Shown here one piece after another: positions 53,424 to 61,214 of a stretch of 64,000 bases of DNA. The translations under genes were made by a program, and so were the position numbers. The stretch lies in the NCBI GenBank assembly GCA_020851565.1, contig JADZCN010000139.1, forward strand, positions 30,703 to 94,702. Direction: 5' to 3'. Each line of letters starts with the position of its first letter. The first letter of the stretch is position 1. This DNA comes from Acidobacteriota bacterium. GTDB taxonomy: Bacteria > Acidobacteriota > Vicinamibacteria > Vicinamibacterales > UBA2999. The notes below the pieces were generated by a model. The model was not told the origin of the DNA, did not search any database, and worked only from the letters and a program-made list of their open reading frames with translations.

Positions 53424-53696
53424 GTGATCAAGAAGGCCTCGAAGGCGCCGAAAGCCCCGGTGGTCCTGTGCGGCGATGTCGCGCACGCCCGCGTCCGACA
53501 CGGCACGGGGAGCGAGCACGAGGCCATCGTGCTGCGCACGGACGAGGGCGAGGAGCTCATCCTGCAGCGCATCGGCGCCAACCCGTTCAAGGATCCCGAG
53601 GGCGAGAAGCTCGTGGGCCAGCGCGTGACGGTCGAGGGTTACCGGCTGGGGAAGGTGTTCCGGTACGTCTCGGCACGGAGGTTCGAAGCACGGTAG
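53424..53696 (+). CDS. Small beta-rich protein, unknown function
   Basis: The 90-residue product starts with GTG (ATCAAGAAG next) 19 bases after the protease gene. After a basic tail (MIKKASKAPKAP) it reads as a compact beta barrel: VVLCGDVAHARVRHGTGSEHEAIVLRTDEGEELILQRIG, then GEKLVGQRVTVEGYRLGKVFRYVSARRFE. The pattern suits an OB- or SH3-like fold that binds nucleic acid or a partner protein. I do not recognise the family. Its place between protease and SIR2 genes suggests an adaptor. Confidence 0.65.
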   Translation: MIKKASKAPKAPVVLCGDVAHARVRHGTGSEHEAIVLRTDEGEELILQRIGANPFKDPEGEKLVGQRVTVEGYRLGKVFRYVSARRFEAR

Positions 53697-53770
53697 GTTC
53701 GAAGCACGGGGGAACGTCCGTGGTAGAGTGGCGCCACCCTCCCCCCGGAACGGAAAGGACTGCCGGCCGC

Positions 53771-54712
53771 ATGTCTGCCGATGCCTTGCCGCCACCGTCC
53801 CAGGATCCGGCGTCGGCGCGGGTGCGCCTCGAGCCGCCGCACGCCTACATCCTCGAGCGCCTGCAGAAGGGGCGCGTCATCCCGTTCCTCGGCGCCGGCG
53901 CCAGCCTGGTCGGGCGCCCCTCGAGCGCCGTGTGGAAGGGGCCCGCCAGCGGGTTCCTTCCACGATCCGCCGAGCTGGCCGAGTACCTCGACGAGCGGAG
54001 CAGCTATCCCTCGGGCGTGCCGACCGAGCTCACGCGCGTCGCCCAGTACTTCGACGGGGTCATGGGCCGCGGCGGCCTGGACGACGAGCTGCACGACGTG
54101 TTCGCGCGCGAGTACACGCCCAGCCGCCTCCATCACTGGCTCGCCGGCCTCGACAACATCATCATCGTCACGACCAACTACGACCGGCTGCTCGAGCGGG
54201 CGTTCCAGCAGCGCCAGCGCCCGTACCACCTCGTCGTCTATCGCACCGGCGCGCCGACGTTCCTCTTCTACGAGCACGGCACGCCCGAGCCCCGTGAGGT
54301 GCAGGCGAGCGACCTCACCATCGATTTCGGCACCACGCCCATCATCTACAAGATGCACGGCACCGCCGACCCGGCGATGGCCGAGCGCGACAGCTACGTC
54401 ATCACCGAGGACGACTACGTGGAGTTCCTGTCGCGGATGGTGACGTCCACGGCCATCCCCACCGTGTTCGCGGAGCCCTTCCGCCGCAGCCACTTCCTGT
54501 TCCTCGGCTACGGCCTGCGCGACTGGAACCTGCGCGTCATCCTGCACCGCATCTGGCGCGACCTGCCGCGGCGCTTCGCGTCGTGGGCCATCCAGCACCG
54601 CGCCGAGCCGCTCGAGTCCGAGTTCTGGAGCAAGCGCGGGCTCACCATCTACGAGTCGGGCATCGACGAGTTCCTGGACCAGCTCGGCGTGCCCAAGGGC
54701 CATGGCGGATAA
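53771..54712 (+). CDS. SIR2-family protein (NADase-like)
   Basis: The 313-residue protein has the SIR2_2-type NAD site: RVIPFLGAGASL (residues 35-46), VTTNYDRLLERAF with N136, YKMHGTAD with catalytic H196, and FLFLGYGLRDWNLR. There is no zinc-binding Cys4 module, as in bacterial defence SIR2 proteins that destroy NAD rather than deacetylate. The first 25 residues are a proline-rich tail. The stop overlaps the start of the nSTAND1 gene by 11 bases, so the two are translated together. By analogy with known anti-phage SIR2-STAND pairs, it would deplete NAD when the STAND partner is triggered (inference). Confidence 0.88.
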   Translation: MSADALPPPSQDPASARVRLEPPHAYILERLQKGRVIPFLGAGASLVGRPSSAVWKGPASGFLPRSAELAEYLDERSSYPSGVPTELTRVAQYFDGVMGRGGLDDELHDVFAREYTPSRLHHWLAGLDNIIIVTTNYDRLLERAFQQRQRPYHLVVYRTGAPTFLFYEHGTPEPREVQASDLTIDFGTTPIIYKMHGTADPAMAERDSYVITEDDYVEFLSRMVTSTAIPTVFAEPFRRSHFLFLGYGLRDWNLRVILHRIWRDLPRRFASWAIQHRAEPLESEFWSKRGLTIYESGIDEFLDQLGVPKGHGG

Positions 54713-57113
54713 GGTCCAGTCCCCGTACGTCGGCCTCGTCCCGTACAGCGAGACCGACGCACGCTTCTTCTTCGGGCGCGAGCGCGACCTCCGCCGCCTC
54801 ATCGCGCAGCTCTTCGCCGCGCGCTTGACCCTGCTCTACGGCGCGTCGGGCGTCGGCAAGAGCTCGCTGCTGCGCGCGGGCGTCGTCACCGAGCTCCGGC
54901 AACGCGCCCGGGAGGCGGTCGAGCAGGGCGAGCGGCCGGATGTCCACGTCGTCTACTTCAACGCCTGGCAGGGCGATCCCCTGGCGGGCTTCCGCGAGGC
55001 GGTCGCCGGCAGCCTGGGCGACCTCTCCGGAGACGCGCAGGTCGCCGCCGCACTGTCCGAGCCGACGCTGACCGGGCTCGTCACCGCGCTCATCAACGCG
55101 CTCGACCGCGATCTCTTCCTCATCTTCGACCAGTTCGAGGAGTTCTTCCTCTATCACGCGCATGGCGGCACGCCCGGGCCCTTCGAGCGCGACTTCGCTG
55201 ATCTGGCCACGAAGCCCGGGCTCCCTGCCAGCCTCATCGTCTCGCTCCGAGACGACGCGCTCTCGCGGCTGGATCACTTCAAGGGGCTCATTCCCAACCT
55301 CTTTGCGAACTACGTGCGCGTGACGCATCTCACGCCCGACGATGCGCGTCGGGCGATCGTCGAGCCGGTCAGGGCCTACAACGCCCTTCCGGCGGAGGAA
55401 AAGGCGTGGGACGCCACGGTCAGCGTGGAGCCCGCGTTGGTCACGAAGGTCATCGATGGCGTGCTGACGGGGCGTGTTGCGGTGGGCGATCTCGGGCGCG
55501 GGCAGGTGGCCAGCGCCGGGGCCGGTGTCGAGACGCCCTACCTGCAGCTGGTGATGAGCGAGCTGTGGCGGTTCGAGCGCGCGCGCGGATCGACGATGCT
55601 CAGAGCCGCGACGCTCGATGAACTGGGCGGCGCGGAGGCTATTGTCCAGAACCACCTGGACTCGACCGTGGCCGCCCTGACGCCGGAGGAGCGGGACATC
55701 TGCGCGCGCATGTTCCAGTACCTGGTGACGCCCTCGGGGACGAAGATCGCGTACACCGCGGAGGACCTGGCGGGGCTGGTGGAGCGCCCGGCTGCCGAGA
55801 TCGAGCTGGTGCTCTCGAGGCTGTCGGGGTCCGGCATGCGCATCCTCTCGCCGGTGGCGCCCCCGACGGATCGACCCGGACCGGTGCGCTACGAGATCTA
55901 CCACGACTCGCTCGCGCAGGCGATTCTCGACTGGCGTCGACGCTACGTGGCGGAACGCGAGAAGGCCGAGATCGAGCGGCAGCGCCAGGAGCAGGAGCGC
56001 GAGCTGCAGGAGGAAGTGGCCCGCCAGCGCGAGGCGCGCGAGCAGGCGCAGCGCGTGGCCGATGCGGAGCGGGCCCGCGCCGAGGCGGAATCGCAGCGCG
56101 TGGCGGAGCAGCGCGCGGCGGCGCGGCGATTCAAGTTGGCGGCCGCGGCGGCGCTGGGCCTGGCCGCGCTGGCCCTGGCCGCGGGCGGGTACGCCTGGTC
56201 GGCGCGGGGGCAGGCCTTGCGCGCGCGCGAGCAGGCGCTGGCGGCGGAGGAGAGGGCCAACCGCATCCAGGAGGAGGCGCGCACGGTGGCCGCAGGGCAG
56301 GCGGATCTCATAGCCAGCTACCAGCAGGCCAACGACGCGCAGCAGAAGGTCCTGAACGAGCTGGAGAAGAAGCTGTCGGGCAGCGCGACGGTCACCACGA
56401 CGGCGGACACCGCCGAGACCGAGCGCCTTCGCCGGGAGGCGGCCGCCTACAAGGACCAGCTGGCGCGGTTGAACACGCAGGCGAACCAGATCAAGCGGCC
56501 CGTGCAGGACGGGCAGGTCGAGGCGCTTCAGCGGGATCTGGACATGGCGAACAAGCGGATAAAGGAACTCGAGGGCGACCTGGCCGCACTCAGGCAGGCA
56601 CAGGATCGGCTCCGCACGGAGGCACAGGATCGGCTCCGCACGGTGCAGGCCGATCTCACGGCCGCGCGCGACGAGGTACGGCGACTGGAGAGCGACAACC
56701 GGAACCTGCGCGCGGAGGTGGAGCGCCTCAAGTCAGTGGGCGATGGAGGCGGAGGCGGCGGCACGGCGGCCGAGGACGCACGAGTGCACGAGGCCCTGGC
56801 TCGATACATGGCCGCGCACAACAACTCGACCATCGCCGCAGCGGTCCAGGAGATGGTCGCGGTCTTCCCGAGTTACGACGCGCAGCAGTGGGCGCGCGCG
56901 CGCCGGGACTACTCGTCCTACCGCATGACCATCGAGCCTGCCGGGCCGATCCGCTACGCAGACGGCGGGCAGGCGGCCACGGTGGTCGCCAATGCCCGGC
57001 AGCAGTACCAGCTCGTGGGCGGGACCGAGCAGCAGCGCTCCGCGCGCATGGAGTTCCGGCTGGTACAGCGCGGCGGCGAGTGGACGATCGCAAGCGCGGC
57101 CGCGGTGAAGTGA
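54702..57113 (+). CDS. nSTAND1 ATPase with membrane helix, coiled coils and NTF2-like C terminus
   Basis: The 803-residue protein opens with the nSTAND1 core: SPYVGLVPYSETDARFFFGRERDL, Walker A GASGVGKSS (K53), Walker B LFLIFDQFEEFF (D143, E146), LRDD sensor (R183), then PYLQLVMSELW and YEIYHDSLAQAILDWR as winged-helix end. An Arg/Glu-rich coiled coil (415-475) leads to one transmembrane helix (about 478-500), a second long coiled coil (505-690) and a Gly6 linker. The C-terminal domain of about 95 residues resembles an NTF2/SnoaL-type fold (ARYMAAHNN, MEFRLVQRGGEWTI). Most nSTAND proteins end in WD40 or TPR repeats; this one puts a coiled coil and cone-shaped domain across the membrane. Confidence 0.88.
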   Translation: MADKVQSPYVGLVPYSETDARFFFGRERDLRRLIAQLFAARLTLLYGASGVGKSSLLRAGVVTELRQRAREAVEQGERPDVHVVYFNAWQGDPLAGFREAVAGSLGDLSGDAQVAAALSEPTLTGLVTALINALDRDLFLIFDQFEEFFLYHAHGGTPGPFERDFADLATKPGLPASLIVSLRDDALSRLDHFKGLIPNLFANYVRVTHLTPDDARRAIVEPVRAYNALPAEEKAWDATVSVEPALVTKVIDGVLTGRVAVGDLGRGQVASAGAGVETPYLQLVMSELWRFERARGSTMLRAATLDELGGAEAIVQNHLDSTVAALTPEERDICARMFQYLVTPSGTKIAYTAEDLAGLVERPAAEIELVLSRLSGSGMRILSPVAPPTDRPGPVRYEIYHDSLAQAILDWRRRYVAEREKAEIERQRQEQERELQEEVARQREAREQAQRVADAERARAEAESQRVAEQRAAARRFKLAAAAALGLAALALAAGGYAWSARGQALRAREQALAAEERANRIQEEARTVAAGQADLIASYQQANDAQQKVLNELEKKLSGSATVTTTADTAETERLRREAAAYKDQLARLNTQANQIKRPVQDGQVEALQRDLDMANKRIKELEGDLAALRQAQDRLRTEAQDRLRTVQADLTAARDEVRRLESDNRNLRAEVERLKSVGDGGGGGGTAAEDARVHEALARYMAAHNNSTIAAAVQEMVAVFPSYDAQQWARARRDYSSYRMTIEPAGPIRYADGGQAATVVANARQQYQLVGGTEQQRSARMEFRLVQRGGEWTIASAAAVK

Positions 57114-57154
57114 CGCGAGAGAACGTCGCCGCCGGGACCGTGTTCGGTCGCCCG

Positions 57155-58354
57155 TCAGTGGAACTCCCTCTCCACGCCCACCGCGAAACCCGTTGAGGGC
57201 CGCAAGCCGTTCGTGCGGACGGGGAAGGTGAGGTGCCCCACGCCCAGCCAGTTGTTGCCGAGTGCCACCTTGACGCCCGCGGTGCCGAGCTGCATGTACG
57301 AGGTGCTGGTGCGCGGCGCGAGCACGCGCGTGCCCTCGCCGAGCAGAGGCCGCGCGTCCCACGCCAGGGAGCCGCCGTCCACGAGGTGACGCCCGACGAA
57401 GTCGGCCGCCGCCGTCACGCGTCCCGAGACGCGGATGGCCACGCCGGCCGCGTACCCGAAGACGTTGTCCACCGGATCCATCGTCTGGATGGCCGCGGGT
57501 GTGCCCTCGCCCAGCCAGCGCGTGTAGGAGAAGTTCACGTGCGGGGCCGCCTGTCTCATTTCGGTGGTGTAAATGACGGTGCCCGTCACGCGCGCCCGGC
57601 CCGCGCCGAGCAGGTCGCGTGATTCGCCGGTGGGCAAACGCGCTTCGCCGGCCAGGGCGAGCCCGCGTTCGCCGGCCTCGCCGGGTCTTCCGGGGCGGTA
57701 CTTGACCCGCAGCGCGATGTCGCCCAATCCGTAAGCCTCCGACTCGCCTCGTGCCACGACGCGCGTCGTGCCGTTCTCGCGCTCCGAGACCGCGGCCGTC
57801 ACGCGCAGGCGCACGGTTGGCACCGTGATCCCCACGTCGAGGTTGCGGCGGAGCGCGAGGTTCGCAAAGGCCGCCACGGTGGTGGACGAGATCTTCATGT
57901 CCAGGAGCGCGGCGGCCTCGTAGCCGGGGGCCGTGACGGTTCGGAGCGGCATCTCGTCGAGGTTCCAGTCCGCCACGCGCGAGAACCCGGCGTACTGCAC
58001 CGAGATGCCCGCAGAGGCCTTCCACTGGCGCCCCAGCGTCAGCGTGCGCTCCGCGAAAAGCGGCCCGTGCGTCACTCCTGCACGCAGCGGCGCTGCGAGC
58101 GGATCGGACTCGTCCACCACTTCGCTGAAGCTCCCCGACGAGGACCCGACCGGGAAGGTGGCGAGCTGCTGGCCAATCAACTGCGTGACGAACGACGCCG
58201 TTTCGGGCGTCGCGGGGACGAACACCCGATAGAGCAGCTCTTCCGCCTGGCCGGACACGTCGGCGGGCTGGGCGGAGGACGGGCAGGCCAGGAGCACGAG
58301 GGCAGCGGCAGCTGCCCCCGTGATGGCTCGATGGGGCGTCGGCCGCGCGCTCAT
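57155..58354 (-). CDS. Predicted outer-membrane beta-barrel protein
   Basis: The 399-residue product has a signal peptide (AAAALVLLACPSSAQPAD) and alternating amphipathic strands to the end: ASAGISVQYAGFSRV, DVGITVPTVRLRVTAAVS, GLGDIALRVKYRP, ALAGEARLPTGE, VTGTVIYTTEMRQ, YAAGVAIRVSGRVTAAADFV, TAGVKVALGNNWLGVGHLTFPV and a last strand GFAVGVEREFH ending near an aromatic. This is the layout of MetA-pathway or channel-type outer-membrane barrels. Its start overlaps the stop of the upstream cytochrome-like gene by 4 bases, so they are an operon. Its role is unknown; it is oriented against the flanking protease genes. Confidence 0.75.
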   Translation of the reverse strand: MSARPTPHRAITGAAAAALVLLACPSSAQPADVSGQAEELLYRVFVPATPETASFVTQLIGQQLATFPVGSSSGSFSEVVDESDPLAAPLRAGVTHGPLFAERTLTLGRQWKASAGISVQYAGFSRVADWNLDEMPLRTVTAPGYEAAALLDMKISSTTVAAFANLALRRNLDVGITVPTVRLRVTAAVSERENGTTRVVARGESEAYGLGDIALRVKYRPGRPGEAGERGLALAGEARLPTGESRDLLGAGRARVTGTVIYTTEMRQAAPHVNFSYTRWLGEGTPAAIQTMDPVDNVFGYAAGVAIRVSGRVTAAADFVGRHLVDGGSLAWDARPLLGEGTRVLAPRTSTSYMQLGTAGVKVALGNNWLGVGHLTFPVRTNGLRPSTGFAVGVEREFH

Positions 58355-59291
58355 CGCGGCGGGCACGCGCCCCCGTTGATCCAGTTGCGGATGGCATCGC
58401 CGCACCAGGACCCCGGATAACACGGGTTCACGGAAGCGGCGCCGGGGTGTCCCCCGACGCTCTGCCCGAACTGCGCGAGGCTGCTGCCGCCGGTGTCCCT
58501 GGGACGCACGAGCAGCAGCGCGGTGTTGTAGACGTCCGCGGCGGCTCGGTTGAAGTCCCAGCGCGCGGCCGTGCTGCCGGCGCGGTGGCAGCTCTGGCAG
58601 CCCTGCGTGGCCAACGCCTCGTAGGCGCCCGACCCGACACCCGCATTGAACCGGATGCCGCTCGCCTGGCAATCGGCCCATCGCGTCTGGACGGCCTGCG
58701 TTGCGCGCGCGCCCATGAAAGTCGCCGACACCTCGCTCAGGCCGTTCACGCCCGCGGTGAGAATGCCGCTCGTCGAGATGGACGCGACCGCCGTGTTCGT
58801 CACGGCCCACGTCGCGGTGGCGGTGACGTTCTGGGTGGCGCCGCCCGCCAGCGTGGCGGTGGCGGTCAACTGGCTCGTCTGGTTGCGCGTGGTGAAGTTG
58901 GTGTTGCCGGTGATGGCGAGCTGCTGCACTTGCGGCTGAGCCACGGTGACGCCGGCCGAGCCGGTCACGCCCTGGAAGGTGCGGTGATGGTCGCGCTGCC
59001 GCCCGCCTGTGACGTGACGATGCCCGTCGGGCCGACGGTGGCCACGGCCTGGTTGGACGAGGCCCACGTGGCCTGGGAGGTCACCTCGTCCGAAGAACTG
59101 TCGGAGTACTGCGCGCGCGCGGTCAGTTGTGAGGTCTGGCCCGCGCCGGTGAACGCCGTGTTGCCGGTGATGGCAACCGCGGCCAGCGTGCGCGAGGGGC
59201 CATTGCCCCCGCCACCTCCCCCTCCTCCACACGCCGCGGCCGTCACGCTCAGGACATAGAAACTCCACAATCCGAGAATCCGGCTCGACAT
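58351..59291 (-). pseudogene. Lipoprotein with two BIG2-like domains and a cytochrome c motif, frameshifted
   Basis: The gene starts at ATG 59291 with GGAGGT at 59300-59305 and a lipoprotein signal (FYVLSVTAAACGGGG). The first Ig-like BIG2 unit follows (VAITGNTAFTGAGQTSQLTARAQYSD, GTSQAT-like WASSNQAVATVGPTGIVTSQAGGSATITA). At about 58981 the frame slips by one base: the first frame ends in APSRA. The other frame continues with FQGVTGSAGVTVAQPQVQQL, a second BIG2 unit, and a C-terminal domain with a CQSCH heme motif (residues TQGCQSCHRAGSTAARWDF). Insertion of one A would restore a single 313-residue protein. It could be a real mutation or a sequencing error. Confidence 0.72.
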
Positions 59292-59425
59292 CGCGATACC
59301 TCCACGATTCTGCACGGCTCGGGGGAGAGGGGCCGAGTCTCGCGCTCTCCTGAAACGTTGTCAAGGGTCGTTGACACTATGGTGTCGGAGGAGCAGAATG
59401 CGTTTCCCCCCGAACGCCTGACCCC

Positions 59426-61201
59426 ATGGCTAAAACACGCAAAGCCGCCCCGCGACCTCCGAAGCCGCGACCAGGCCCCCGTTCGCGCACAGCGGCAGGG
59501 CGCCCGCCGGTGCAGGGCCCGCCGCCGCCGCCCGACCAGGCGAGGGCCGACAGCACGACGCTCACGGATCGCTTCTCGAAGATGTTCGCGCCGCCGGAGC
59601 TCTACGATCCGAAGAAGCGCAAGGACTGGCGGCTCGTGAGCGAGATCGACCAGCGCGGGCCGTACGTCATCGAGCTCAACCTGCAGCACATGGGCGGCCT
59701 CGAGGGCGCCTCGGCGGCGCTCCGCGCCCTGCACGCGGAGGTGCTGAAGGATGCACCCGAGCCGATGCCGCTGGCCCGGACCTACTTCACGTGGCGGCTG
59801 CGCGTGGACGAGTGGCGCCTGCTCCTCAAGGAAGACGACACCCGCGCCACCGAGATGGCGGCAAGGGAGATGCGCCGCGCCGCGAAGTCGAAGGGGGCGG
59901 GCCGCTACGACCCCATGATGTTCCGCGCGATCTACAAGCTGTGGCCCGACTTCCCCGTGAAGAGCCACATCTACCGCTCGATGCCGACCATCAAGGCCGA
60001 CGCCGCGCTCAAGTCGTACGAGGCAGGAGGCCGCGGGATTGTCTGGGCCGTGGTGGACTCCGGCATCGATGCCACGCACCCGCATTTCGGCCCCGCCGAG
60101 GGCGGGACGCTGGGCGACCCCGAGGTCCGGGACCTGCATCGCTACTTCGTCACCGACCCCGAGGCCCACGACCACCAGCTGCCGCCGCGCGATCCGACCA
60201 GCGAGAAGGACATCGAGAAGCGCCGCGCGCTCGTCGCGCGCCATCGCGAGCTCGCCCTGAAGGACGATTTCGGCCACGGCACGCACGTCGCGGGCATCAT
60301 CGCAGGCCAGGCGCCGCAGAAGGACGGCGCGGTGTGCTCGCTCGAGCGCATGCTGCGCATCGACCAGGCGGATACGGACCAGGCCGAGGTGGACCGGAGC
60401 CGGTACGAGGCCGTGCCCCGCACCGACGCCGTGCGCTTTCGTGGCGTCGCGCCCCACTGCAAGCTGATCAGCCTGCGCGTCCTGGATCACAGCGGCGACG
60501 GCCGCTCGAGCGACGTCATCCGCGCGCTGGCCTACATCCGCGAGCAGCTGAACGACAACCCGAAGCTGCTGCGCGTGCACGGGGTGAACCTGAGCGTCGG
60601 CTACGAGTTCGACGCCGAGATGTTCGCGTGCGGGCAGAGCCCGCTCTGCGCCGAGGTGAACCGCCTGGTGCAGTCGGGCGTCGTCGTCGTGGCCGCGGCC
60701 GGCAATACCGGCTACGGCACGGTGGGCGCGATGGTGCGCGCCACGAAGGTCGGCCTGTCGAACACCATCAACGATCCGGGCAACGCGGACGAGGCCATCA
60801 CGGTCGGCGCCACGCATCGCGACGCCCCGCACACCTACGGCGTGTCGTACTTCTCCTCCAAGGGGCCCACGGGGGACGGCCGCATCAAGCCGGACCTGGT
60901 GGCGCCGGGGGAACGCATCTCGTCCTGCGGCGCGGGCCAGCGGCTCGAGCAGGCGCTGGCCTCGACCGGCGGGAAGCGGCGCAAGGGGACGGCCTATTAC
61001 ATGGAGGACAGCGGCACCTCGATGGCGGCCCCGCACGTCTCCGGCGCCATCGCGGCCTTCCTGTCGATCCGGCGCGAGTTCATCGGCAAGCCTCGAGAGG
61101 TGAAGCGCGTCTTCACGAGTACGGCCACGCCGCTGGGGCGCGAGCGGTACTTCGAGGGCCACGGCCTCGTGGACCTCATCCGGGCCATTCAGTCGGTGTG
61201 A
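59426..61201 (+). CDS. Cytosolic S8 (subtilisin-type) serine protease
   Basis: The 591-residue protease has no signal peptide and begins with a Pro/Arg-rich tail of 40 residues. A prodomain-like part (residues 65-195, PYVIELNLQHMGGLEGASAAL) precedes the catalytic domain: VVDSGIDATHPHFG (D211), DFGHGTHVAGIIAG (H284), VVAAAGNTGYG (oxyanion N427) and EDSGTSMAAPHVSG (S532). Two insertions, at about 222-278 and 295-335, enlarge the surface loops. It is followed 13 bases later by an alpha/beta hydrolase with a good ribosome site, so the pair is cotranscribed. A cytoplasmic subtilase next to a STAND/SIR2/caspase locus fits a toxic effector (inference). Confidence 0.9.
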   Translation: MAKTRKAAPRPPKPRPGPRSRTAAGRPPVQGPPPPPDQARADSTTLTDRFSKMFAPPELYDPKKRKDWRLVSEIDQRGPYVIELNLQHMGGLEGASAALRALHAEVLKDAPEPMPLARTYFTWRLRVDEWRLLLKEDDTRATEMAAREMRRAAKSKGAGRYDPMMFRAIYKLWPDFPVKSHIYRSMPTIKADAALKSYEAGGRGIVWAVVDSGIDATHPHFGPAEGGTLGDPEVRDLHRYFVTDPEAHDHQLPPRDPTSEKDIEKRRALVARHRELALKDDFGHGTHVAGIIAGQAPQKDGAVCSLERMLRIDQADTDQAEVDRSRYEAVPRTDAVRFRGVAPHCKLISLRVLDHSGDGRSSDVIRALAYIREQLNDNPKLLRVHGVNLSVGYEFDAEMFACGQSPLCAEVNRLVQSGVVVVAAAGNTGYGTVGAMVRATKVGLSNTINDPGNADEAITVGATHRDAPHTYGVSYFSSKGPTGDGRIKPDLVAPGERISSCGAGQRLEQALASTGGKRRKGTAYYMEDSGTSMAAPHVSGAIAAFLSIRREFIGKPREVKRVFTSTATPLGRERYFEGHGLVDLIRAIQSV

Positions 61202-61214
61202 CAAGGAGCATCCC

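Noticed and set aside
51050..53590. 846-codon minus-strand ORF spanning the protease gene
   Set aside because: Only its last 201 codons (51050-51655) look like a protein; the rest is antisense of the C25 protease gene.
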